A stretch of DNA of 5,565 nt from Methanofastidiosum sp. (GTDB lineage Archaea > Methanobacteriota_B > Thermococci > Methanofastidiosales > Methanofastidiosaceae), in the NCBI GenBank assembly GCA_013329085.1, contig DUKX01000032.1, forward strand, positions 1-5,565. Reading direction: 5' to 3'. Position numbers and translations under genes: made by a program. Below are positions 1 to 4,720 of this stretch, one piece after another. Under the pieces are notes generated by a model that had not been told where the DNA came from, made no database searches, and worked only from the letters and a program-made list of their open reading frames with translations. Within the stretch, counting starts at the first letter, position 1; every line of letters starts with the position of its first letter.

Positions 1-1059
1 ACTGCTAAAACCTTTACAGATACTGAAATTACTGCGAATACGATTACATTTACTGCGGCTCATGGATTCGGTACTATAGGGCAAAAAGTCAATCTAAAAT
101 TTAACACCACCGCTGGAACTCCTCCTACAGGATTAGTCAACAATACCGTTTATCAATTTACCATTACTTCCGCTGTGATTATGACGCTCTCTGGAATAGG
201 AATAGATGCTTCGGGAGATTTTGAAGGTAAATTAACCAATTCATATAATATTACCAACTCTATCGCTATTGGAACTGATGTAAATTGTACCAAAGCAAAT
301 CAAGCTATTTTAGGTAATTCAAGTGTAACGGAAACTATTTTAAGGGGTAATGTATTAGCTACAAGTATTGAAACTACAGGTAATGTAACTATCACAGGTG
401 ATTTATACCGTTCACGATATGCAGAAATGTATATAAGTGAAGCCAGTGATCCCACGGATATTATTACCGCCGCTGTTTATCAACCGATGTATCCCAATGC
501 TATAGCTTCCAGTTTAGTGGCTGGGTTTACTTTTTCAGGTGGTGAAGTGGTAGCGATTACTTCTACTGCTGATGCTGGTGGTGGGCTTGTTAGATGCACT
601 ACCGCTGGGCATACGATTGCTCAAGGGGATATGGTAACCATCAGAGGCACTACCGATTACAACGGGCATTTTATAGTCAAAGCTGTTACCGCTACTACTT
701 TTGATATTACTGTTGCATATGTATCAGACCAATCAGGTACGGCAATGAAACCAGACCAATTCACTGCGGGCACTGGAACTGGTGGAGTCAAACGGAATGC
801 TTTTTCACTAACTGGGCAATCTGCTGGTAATGCTAAAGATTATACCTTTAGTTTTTTGGTTTATGATAAAACCACCGATGCGTTTATTGAATGTCCAAAA
901 TGCACCAAAGCAGTTAGAACGCAATTAGCCACTGAGAAGTTTTCAGTAGCTACCAGCACGCTTAGAAACTGGGTTGTAGGGGATAAAATTGCTGTAGTGG
1001 TTAAATGTGCTGATACTACCGATATGACTATCAACAATTTGGATTTTAACATATTGTAG
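1..1059 (+). CDS. Phage tail fibre / receptor-binding protein, C-terminal part (5' end outside window)
   Basis: The frame is open from base 1 to a TAG stop, giving 352 residues with no start inside the window. A GTG at 175 is an internal codon with no ribosome binding site. The protein is rich in Thr, Ala, Gly and Val and looks like beta-structured fibre. Residues 86-118 carry the NSIAIG...NQAILGN...ILRGNV pattern known from phage tail fibres and YadA-like stalks. Two short beta modules of similar design lie near residues 9-64 (AAHGFGTIGQ) and 195-240 (TTAGHTIAQGD...DYNGHF...TTFDIT). The last ~95 residues end in a GDKIAVVV...TINNLDFNIL pattern resembling C1q/TNF-like jelly-roll tips. No S74 chaperone peptidase is seen. 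It sits directly upstream of the lysis genes, the usual place for a fibre gene. Its likely role is host recognition at the virion tail; the receptor cannot be inferred. An adsorption-linked baseplate protein is the alternative. Confidence 0.72.
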   Translation, partial: TAKTFTDTEITANTITFTAAHGFGTIGQKVNLKFNTTAGTPPTGLVNNTVYQFTITSAVIMTLSGIGIDASGDFEGKLTNSYNITNSIAIGTDVNCTKANQAILGNSSVTETILRGNVLATSIETTGNVTITGDLYRSRYAEMYISEASDPTDIITAAVYQPMYPNAIASSLVAGFTFSGGEVVAITSTADAGGGLVRCTTAGHTIAQGDMVTIRGTTDYNGHFIVKAVTATTFDITVAYVSDQSGTAMKPDQFTAGTGTGGVKRNAFSLTGQSAGNAKDYTFSFLVYDKTTDAFIECPKCTKAVRTQLATEKFSVATSTLRNWVVGDKIAVVVKCADTTDMTINNLDFNIL

Positions 1060-1082
1060 TATAATATAAACAGGAGGATATA

Positions 1083-1298
1083 ATGGATAAAATTAGCATC
1101 GTAGATGGTGAAGTACAAATTGAAAAGACTGTCATAGTCAAAGAGAGAACGAACATCAAAGCCATTAATGAAAGATTAGCTTGTTTACGAGCTGACAAAG
1201 CGAATTATCAACTTGCAATTCAGGCGGCAAATAACGAAATTGATAAACTGGTGGCATTCAAAAAGGAATTAAAAGACAAATTTAATATGGAGGACTAA
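1083..1298 (+). CDS. Small coiled-coil protein of unknown function
   Basis: This encodes 71 residues starting at an ATG with a perfect AGGAGG (1072-1077) five bases upstream. A short beta-like N-terminus (residues 1-20) is followed by a charged helix from about residue 24 to 67 with heptad-like hydrophobic spacing, which suggests a coiled coil. It has no signal peptide or membrane segment and one Cys (34). It lies 23 bp after the fibre gene, and its stop overlaps the next start by one base (TAATG), so it is probably co-translated with the XhlA-like protein. The position fits a small tail-associated or lysis-accessory protein, but I do not recognise the family. Gene reality is well supported; function is unknown. 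Confidence 0.85.
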   Translation: MDKISIVDGEVQIEKTVIVKERTNIKAINERLACLRADKANYQLAIQAANNEIDKLVAFKKELKDKFNMED

Positions 1299-1552
1299 TG
1301 GACGTATGTAATAACCATTCTGGTATGTGCCAGAACGTAGAAAATATAAAAGATAATTGCACAGAATATAGAGCAGGGTTTGACAAGAAACTTGATAAAA
1401 TAGATAATAGGGTTGAAGCTGTCTCTAACAAGTTTGATGCACTACGAACTCTGCTTATTACTGTGTTAGTTGGCGTGGTGGTGAACTTGGCTTTATTACT
1501 TTTACAAAATGCTGATAAATTGTTTGCGTTTTATTATGGTCTGTTGTACTAA
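1298..1552 (+). CDS. XhlA-like one-TM lysis protein (putative holin accessory)
   Basis: This encodes 84 residues. The N-terminus is soluble and has Cys 4, 11 and 21 with a CNNHSGMC motif. A charged coiled-coil stretch spans residues ~22-50, one transmembrane helix spans ~51-69, and there is a short aromatic tail. A helical segment followed by a C-terminal TM is the layout of the haemolysin XhlA family found beside endolysins in Gram-positive phages and prophages, where XhlA-type proteins cooperate with a holin. The start is fixed by GGAGG at 1289-1293 and by the one-base TAATG overlap with the preceding gene. The amidase follows two bases after the stop. Family assignment rests on architecture and context, not close sequence identity. 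It could instead be an antiholin. Confidence 0.68.
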   Translation: MDVCNNHSGMCQNVENIKDNCTEYRAGFDKKLDKIDNRVEAVSNKFDALRTLLITVLVGVVVNLALLLLQNADKLFAFYYGLLY

Positions 1553-1554
1553 TT

Positions 1555-2292
1555 ATGAAGATAGCTTTAGATAGAGGACACGCCGCTATTAATCCTGATA
1601 CTGGATGGTTTGACCCTGGAGCTGTAAATGGAAAATATCATGAACATGCTTTAGCTCAAGGGGTGATTGATGAAATTATTAAAAAAATAAAAAATAAAAT
1701 TAATTTTTTCGTACCCAAACCAACATGGGATACCAGAACACGCTACAATGAAGCTATTCAAAATGGATGTGATTATTACCTTTGCATCCATATTAATGCT
1801 TCTACCAATGCTTCTGCGAATGGAGCTGAATGCTGGTGGTTTAGAAATAACTCCAAACCATTTGCAGACCAAATCATGCAGAACTTGAAACTGTTTAAAA
1901 ACAATGGAGTCAAACAAAAAGATGGAGTCTTAGGACAAAGCATTGCTACCATTCCGTATGCGTTTTTAGAGTTAGGGTTTATTTCTAATACAAATGACCT
2001 TAACAAGCTGTTATATCAAAAGGAAGAGATTGCTTCCAATATTGTAAAAACATTAGAATATTTTTCGGGGGTGAAGGTGGAAAAAAGAAAAGCTGTATTT
2101 AACATGCAAGGAGCAGATAACGAAAAACTTTATCTCTATGATGAGCAGGACAAACTTGTTGAAATAGTAGGCATATCCCATCATCCTGTTTCACTAAAAG
2201 GAACAGCGATGATACCTGTCTCATCATTAAGAGCTTTAGGATTAACCGTTACTTGGCATCCAGAAACTAAACAACTTGAAATTACTTATTAG
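1555..2292 (+). CDS. Phage endolysin: N-acetylmuramoyl-L-alanine amidase (Amidase_3) with Cu-amine-oxidase-N-like C-terminal domain
   Basis: The 245-residue protein would cut the amide bond between N-acetylmuramic acid and L-alanine in peptidoglycan to lyse the host. Residues 1-170 show the Amidase_3 fold signature: DRGH (zinc ligand His9), E30 (zinc ligand), CIHINAS (zinc ligand His79) and FLELGF (catalytic Glu139). The segment between the first helix and CIHINAS is short (KINFFVPKPTWDTRTRYNEA). Residues ~181-245 resemble the Cu_amine_oxidN stalk domain, with a typical ending MIPVSSLRALGLTVTW...TKQLEI. Its role here is probably cell-wall attachment. There is no signal peptide, so export must depend on the holin. 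The ATG is two bases after the XhlA-like stop and lacks a clear Shine-Dalgarno, which suggests translational coupling. All catalytic residues are present. Confidence 0.95.
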   Translation: MKIALDRGHAAINPDTGWFDPGAVNGKYHEHALAQGVIDEIIKKIKNKINFFVPKPTWDTRTRYNEAIQNGCDYYLCIHINASTNASANGAECWWFRNNSKPFADQIMQNLKLFKNNGVKQKDGVLGQSIATIPYAFLELGFISNTNDLNKLLYQKEEIASNIVKTLEYFSGVKVEKRKAVFNMQGADNEKLYLYDEQDKLVEIVGISHHPVSLKGTAMIPVSSLRALGLTVTWHPETKQLEITY

Positions 2293-2296
2293 GAGG
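2291..2296 (+). promoter_or_regulatory. Ribosome binding site overlapping the amidase stop
   Basis: A perfect AGGAGG shares its first two bases with the TAG stop of the amidase gene and lies six bases before the ATG at 2303. It fixes the holin start and gives that gene much stronger initiation than the amidase, which has no evident Shine-Dalgarno. More holin than endolysin would be the expected outcome. Confidence 0.85.
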
Positions 2297-2302
2297 ATTT
2301 AA

Positions 2303-2596
2303 ATGAGTTCACAATTAATGACTGTTGTTCAGTATTTGTTAGCAAGTTCGCTAATCATCCCACCTCTTATTGAGTTTATTACTCATAAAGTAAAAGGTGG
2401 ATGGAAGTTAGGCTTAATGGCTACTGTGTCATTAGGTATTAGTGTTTGGCAGAGCTATACTCAAGGTGCTTTTATAGGTGTCGTATGGACTGATATTCCA
2501 ATGGTTATAGGATTAGCTTCAGGACTATTGATGTTAATGTCCAACAACTGGAACACTATGTTCAAGAAATTTATGAATCCTTTTCTTGACAAATAG
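2303..2596 (+). CDS. Putative phage holin, three transmembrane segments
   Basis: This encodes 97 residues with three predicted membrane helices at about 7-26, 35-51 and 56-80. A short basic loop (THKVKGGWK) separates the first two, and a mixed-charge C-terminal tail ends KKFMNPFLDK. Small size, three TMs, a charged tail and position right after the endolysin match phage holins, which form membrane lesions that release the endolysin. The start is set by the AGGAGG that overlaps the amidase stop. The last three codons contain the -35 box of a downstream promoter. I cannot assign a specific holin family. It could be an antiholin to the XhlA-like protein, but holin is the simpler reading. Confidence 0.72.
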   Translation: MSSQLMTVVQYLLASSLIIPPLIEFITHKVKGGWKLGLMATVSLGISVWQSYTQGAFIGVVWTDIPMVIGLASGLLMLMSNNWNTMFKKFMNPFLDK

Positions 2597-2613
2597 AAAT
2601 TTTATGATACAAT
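2586..2613 (+). promoter_or_regulatory. Strong sigma70/sigmaA-type promoter
   Basis: A perfect TTGACA (2586-2591), a 16-bp AT-rich spacer and TACAAT (2608-2613, one mismatch to TATAAT) are present. The -35 box overlaps the last holin codons and stop. Transcription should start near 2619-2621. No + strand gene lies downstream, only a structured segment ending in a terminator, so the promoter most likely makes a small RNA. Host housekeeping polymerase should suffice. Confidence 0.78.
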
Positions 2614-2618
2614 AAATC

Positions 2619-2734
2619 TGGAGTGAATGTTAAAGCTCCAGGTAGTTGTAGGAACGTTCCGTAGAAGCCCCAGTACATAGAATGGCTGGGAAGAGGGAGA
2701 ACTAGGGATTCCTGGGTCTCCCTCCCTTTATTTT
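2619..2734 (+). ncRNA. Candidate phage small RNA (~115 nt), family unrecognised
   Basis: The segment is bounded by its own promoter and an intrinsic terminator. It is about 52% G+C across 2618-2726, clearly richer than its flanks, and has no convincing ORF. Visible structure: a 5' hairpin with arms CTGGAG (2618-2623) and CTCCAG (2636-2641) and a 12-nt loop; a perfect palindrome GGAACGTTCC (2651-2660); a hairpin CCCAG (2669-2673) with CTGGG (2686-2690); and the terminator stem. I do not recognise an Rfam family. Its place after the holin, at the convergence with early genes, suggests a regulatory or decoy RNA. The exact 5' end is inferred from the -10 box. Confidence 0.62.
2693..2734 (+). terminator. 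Strong intrinsic (Rho-independent) terminator
   Basis: GAGGGAGA (2693-2700) pairs perfectly with TCTCCCTC (2717-2724). After one A-G mismatch, CTAGG (2702-2706) pairs with CCTGG (2711-2715), using one wobble, around a GATT tetraloop. Two bases later comes TTTATTTT (2727-2734). It ends the candidate small RNA and probably also read-through from the lysis operon. On the opposite strand no T tract follows the hairpin, so it works only for + strand transcription. Confidence 0.9.
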
Positions 2735-2820
2735 AATCAAACTTTCAATGTAACATGACCGATGTTATATATCAACCGTTTTTGATTGATTTAACATACA
2801 CGACGACATACAAGCGATGC
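2735..2820. other. AT-rich convergent intergenic gap
   Basis: No gene is visible between the small-RNA terminator and the leftmost - strand ORF. It holds two weak inverted repeats: TAACAT (2751-2756) with ATGTTA (2762-2767), and ATCAA (2771-2775) with TTGAT (2782-2786). Neither is followed by a T tract on the - strand, so they are poor intrinsic terminators. They could slow - strand transcription or be chance. Confidence 0.4.
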
Positions 2821-2958
2821 CTATTTCAAAAACAAAGCTACTACATTAATTAACCCTGACAACAAATAAAACAAAGACTTAGGATAATTTCCAACACATA
2901 ATTCTACTACAGCTCCACATGCATTACAAAATAATTCATTAAAATACCTCTCTCTCAT
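2821..2958 (-). CDS. Possible 45-residue Cys-containing, one-TM protein (doubtful)
   Basis: The ATG at 2958 opens a 45-residue frame ending in TAG. It reads MRERYFNELFCNACG at the start, with CxxC at 11-14 and a further Cys at 21, and ends with a hydrophobic stretch at about 29-44. CNACGAVVE is typical of small zinc-knuckle phage proteins, which argues for a real gene. Against it, no Shine-Dalgarno precedes the ATG, and it lies 64 bp after the stop of the preceding gene, unlike the overlapping starts elsewhere in this operon. Only three Cys are present, so a complete zinc site would need another ligand. It may be a decayed gene end. Confidence 0.4.
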   Translation of the reverse strand: MRERYFNELFCNACGAVVELCVGNYPKSLFYLLSGLINVVALFLK

Positions 2959-3022
2959 GCACGATATTATTCATGGTGGTATGATTGTACCTCATAGCAT
3001 TAAATCGTTGCTGTGCGTTTGT

Positions 3023-3322
3023 TTATTCATCATCTGGTAATAATTCCACCAGTTGAAGAACCAAATCTTTAATCTTTTCCATGTTATTGGTTTTCTTTTC
3101 TTGTTCTACATTGCGTACAGTGAGCCAGTCCAAAAACTTTCGGTTTCCATCTAAGTCCAAGCAATGCTCACCATGAACATTAAAAACATCATACAAAACG
3201 TTTCCGTCTCCACTGTAGCACCACTCTATAATCTTTAGATTAGAATTAATTATAAGTTTAGCAGGAACAGCATCCTCATCACAAGAATCATACACTTCAA
3301 TAGGTTTATCCCAATCTATCAT
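3023..3322 (-). CDS. Small phage protein, MID-KP paralogous family, long member
   Basis: This encodes 99 residues. It begins MIDWDKPIEV and contains a central beta-rich domain ending near VFNVHGEHCLDL, then a helical tail (residues ~76-99) ending VELLPDDE. It is a paralogue of the 72-residue protein encoded at 4332-4550: both begin MID-x-x-KP-(I/V)-E, share a VF(N/D)-x-x-G block at the same position, and end this domain near (T)(V/L)RN. The helical tail is missing in the shorter copy. The start is fixed by GAGGAGGTG seven bases upstream, inside the end of the preceding gene, and the ATGA overlap is 4 bp. Proteins of this look are common among small phage early genes, without known function. 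Confidence 0.85.
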   Translation of the reverse strand: MIDWDKPIEVYDSCDEDAVPAKLIINSNLKIIEWCYSGDGNVLYDVFNVHGEHCLDLDGNRKFLDWLTVRNVEQEKKTNNMEKIKDLVLQLVELLPDDE

Positions 3323-3597
3323 TCTTTCACCTCCTCAATGTTTGAAATATTTACATTTTTAAAAATCTTATCTTTTTCTTTGTATTTTGAGTAGTAGTTG
3401 CTCGCTTTATCTTCTAAAATGTTACGAACCACAATCTCTTCTCCTGCCAGGTCTGCATATTTCTTTAGTCTGTGTAGTGCTTCTGCCAAGTTATCCACAG
3501 AATCCCGCTCAAAAATTACCGTAGTGAATCTTCTTTTCCAGGGAGTTGCACATGTCTCATTTTTGTTTCTTGTATCATAATTTATTACATATTGCAT
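3319..3597 (-). CDS. Hypothetical early phage protein, 92 residues
   Basis: I do not recognise this protein. It has a beta-like N-terminus (MQYVINYDTR), a middle helix rich in Leu and Ala (residues ~33-52, SVDNLAEALHRLKKYAD) and a highly charged Lys-rich C-terminus. It has one Cys (16) and no membrane segment. The start shares one base with the upstream stop (TAATG). No good Shine-Dalgarno is visible, so it probably depends on coupling to the zinc-ribbon gene. Its final codons, EEVKE, are the in-frame reading of the GAGGAGGTGAAAGAATGA that serves as ribosome binding site for the next gene. Confidence 0.8.
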   Translation of the reverse strand: MQYVINYDTRNKNETCATPWKRRFTTVIFERDSVDNLAEALHRLKKYADLAGEEIVVRNILEDKASNYYSKYKEKDKIFKNVNISNIEEVKE

Positions 3598-3755
3598 TAC
3601 ATTGCACCATGCTTTTTACAGTGAAAAGAATACAATCTTCTAAATCCAAAATGCCAACATTTCTTACAAAGATAGATTTTGCGAATAAATTCACATAATA
3701 GGTAGGACTTTTGTATAGTGTAACCACATTTTCGGCAGGAGTATTCATAAATCAT
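3597..3755 (-). CDS. Small zinc-ribbon protein, 52 residues
   Basis: The ATG at 3755 opens a 52-residue frame. It contains two CxxC knuckles: CRKCGY (Cys 7 and 10) and CKKCWHF (Cys 30 and 33), plus Cys 21 and a basic His/Cys tail (RRLYSFHCKKHGAM). This is a classic four-Cys zinc ribbon, and the basic tail suggests nucleic-acid or protein binding. The start overlaps the upstream stop by 4 bp (ATGA) and has GGAAGG at 3763-3768, seven bases upstream. The stop overlaps the next ATG by one base. Perfect fit into the chain of overlapping genes makes it a real gene even though it is short. The exact target is unknown. Confidence 0.83.
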   Translation of the reverse strand: MIYEYSCRKCGYTIQKSYLLCEFIRKIYLCKKCWHFGFRRLYSFHCKKHGAM

Positions 3756-4000
3756 TCTTGTGCCTTCCTTTCTGCCCTAAGTATACAATTTTCTACAACA
3801 ACTGTAAAAGTGTTAGTGGTGCAATAGTGGTTTAGTTGTTTGTTTATATCATCTAAAACATCCTCACAATGCTCTACCTTAAAAAACTCTGCTGTTCCAA
3901 GACACGATAACATTAAATAATCGTTACCCTCTTCTACAGTGCGTTTAAACACACAATGTTCCGCAGGGTAAATACCGTTTTTTGTTCTAATTAATATCAC
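3752..4000 (-). CDS. Hypothetical early phage protein, 82 residues, GTG start
   Basis: I do not recognise this protein. It starts at GTG with GAGGAGG (4007-4013) upstream and overlaps the preceding gene by 4 bp (GTGA). The sequence suggests a small beta-rich fold (ILIRTKNGIYPAE, then YLMLSCLG, then FFKVEHCEDV), a helix at ~46-58 and a final strand (TFTVVVENC). It has five Cys (16, 33, 45, 60, 72) without CxxC spacing, so a zinc site is not obvious. There is no signal peptide or TM. The following zinc-ribbon gene overlaps its end by 4 bp, so the two are probably translationally coupled. Confidence 0.83.
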   Translation of the reverse strand: MILIRTKNGIYPAEHCVFKRTVEEGNDYLMLSCLGTAEFFKVEHCEDVLDDINKQLNHYCTTNTFTVVVENCILRAERKAQE

Positions 4001-4332
4001 TTTAAACCTCCTCTTTTTTTAATATTTCTAATCGTTGATTCCCAGCACCAGTCTGGCTCTGTGATAGTTAAAGACTTACTCCCGTCCCATTCTTCACCCC
4101 TTTCTCTATAATAGATGTTTTCTGTTATCCTGACACCTATTTTAAATCCTTCTACTTCATTCTTTAATTGCTCATAGGTTAAATTATACATAGGACAATT
4201 ATTACATTTATGTTCGATTCTGTCAAGTACAAACTTTTCTGAACCTGTATATATCATAGTAATATATCCAGAAGCCACAGCCACAATCAGTAGAATAACA
4301 ATATATCGCACCACATTAAGAAACTTTTCCAT
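3997..4332 (-). CDS. Membrane-anchored small phage protein with CxxC motif
   Basis: This encodes 111 residues. One N-terminal transmembrane helix lies at about 9-29 after a short MEKFLNVVR head. A soluble domain follows with CNNC (Cys 43 and 46) and Cys 96 in PDWCWES, and the C-terminus is basic. The topology is likely a membrane anchor, though an uncleaved signal sequence or poor signal peptide is possible. The start shares one base with the upstream stop (TAATG) and has GAGGTGG just before it. An early membrane protein in a phage could act in superinfection exclusion or host-envelope modification. That is inference from context only; no family is recognised. Confidence 0.83.
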   Translation of the reverse strand: MEKFLNVVRYIVILLIVAVASGYITMIYTGSEKFVLDRIEHKCNNCPMYNLTYEQLKNEVEGFKIGVRITENIYYRERGEEWDGSKSLTITEPDWCWESTIRNIKKRGGLK

Positions 4333-4343
4333 TATCCCACCTC
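4332..4343 (-). repeat. Junction 12-mer GAGGTGGGATAA, copy 3
   Basis: It encodes the final E-V-G-stop of the short MID-KP protein and serves as Shine-Dalgarno of the membrane-anchored protein, with a one-base stop/start overlap. Confidence 0.85.
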
Positions 4344-4550
4344 TTTGTTTCTTAGTGTTGCTAAAGGTATATCACCATATAACAGGCTCAACACTGCTTT
4401 TCCACTTTTATCGAAAACATAGTAGTAGTCAACGCTACCCGAATGATATTTCACTAAAATTAATTGATTGACTTGGTTATTTAGAATTTGTGCTTGGCAT
4501 ACCTTCTTTTTTGACCAAACAATCTCTACAGGCTTATTCATATCTATCAT
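4332..4550 (-). CDS. Small phage protein, MID-KP paralogous family, short member
   Basis: This encodes 72 residues, beginning MIDMNKPVEIVW and continuing as a beta-rich domain with YYYVFDKSGKAVLSL in the middle. It is homologous by eye to the 99-residue protein at 3023-3322 but lacks that protein's helical tail. Both also share the start context ATGATAGAT after a GAGGTG Shine-Dalgarno. It ends EVG, encoded by the ribosome binding site of the next gene. The presence of two divergent copies in one operon points to an old duplication, or to two partners forming a heteromer. Function unknown. Confidence 0.85.
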   Translation of the reverse strand: MIDMNKPVEIVWSKKKVCQAQILNNQVNQLILVKYHSGSVDYYYVFDKSGKAVLSLLYGDIPLATLRNKEVG

Positions 4551-4561
4551 TATCCCACCTC
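4550..4561 (-). repeat. Junction 12-mer GAGGTGGGATAA, copy 2
   Basis: It encodes the final E-V-G-stop of the 56-residue protein, and the last base is the A of the next ATG. It is the ribosome binding site of the short MID-KP protein. Confidence 0.85.
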
Positions 4562-4720
4562 CAGCCTTCTTAAATCATCTAAAATATCTGCATATGCCCA
4601 TAATTGCCCTTTGTCAAAGCTGGCTACTGTTTCGTAATGGAGCGCTTCATTATAATCCACGTTTCGTCTTGCTATTTTGACAAGTCTTTCAAGTTTTTCA
4701 ATTAGTTCTTGTTTTGTCAT
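4550..4720 (-). CDS. Small helical phage protein, 56 residues
   Basis: The ATG at 4720 opens a 56-residue frame that fills the gap between its neighbours exactly. Its start shares one base with the upstream TGA (TGATG), and its TAA shares one base with the next ATG (TAATG). GAGGTGAAG lies just before the start. The product is almost wholly helical and charged (MTKQELIEKLERLVKIARRN at the N-terminus, DILDDLRRLEVG at the end). It has no Cys and no TM. I do not recognise it; a small regulator or oligomer is possible. The tight coupling on both sides is the evidence that it is real. Confidence 0.83.
   Translation of the reverse strand: MTKQELIEKLERLVKIARRNVDYNEALHYETVASFDKGQLWAYADILDDLRRLEVG

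Noticed and set aside
1039..1065. TTGGAT - 15 bp - TATAAT as a promoter for the lysis genes
   Set aside because: Spacer is too short and the -35 weak. In AT-rich DNA a TATAAT arises by chance, and the cassette is probably read from upstream.
861..1118. - strand frames opposite the fibre and amidase genes (also 1651-1917, 1776-2006)
   Set aside because: Shadows of genes with clear motifs on the + strand; no start signals or domain features.
1681..1709. A7, A6 and T6 runs in the amidase gene as a phase-variation tract
   Set aside because: The frame is intact and the runs encode ordinary Lys/Phe codons in an AT-rich genome; no sign of slippage.
2627..2680. 17-residue ORF (MLKLQ...) inside the candidate small RNA
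   Set aside because: GGAG lies too close to the ATG, the frame is very short, and the bases form hairpin arms, which explains them better.
2751..2790. Inverted repeats in the convergent gap as an attachment site or - strand terminator
   Set aside because: Arms of only 5-6 bp, no T tract, and no integrase in the window.
2985..2990. TACAAT on the - strand as a promoter for the 45-residue ORF
   Set aside because: No acceptable -35 box at 16-18 bp distance.
2941..3025. Short ORFs in the gap: + strand from 2957 (27 residues) and - strand MRYNHTT (18 residues)
   Set aside because: No ribosome binding sites, tiny size and no motif; the + strand one is antisense to a real gene end.
3398..3580. + strand frames opposite the early operon (also at 4468-4680, 4906-5187, 4935-5171)
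   Set aside because: They are antisense shadows of well-supported overlapping - strand genes and lack Shine-Dalgarno sites.
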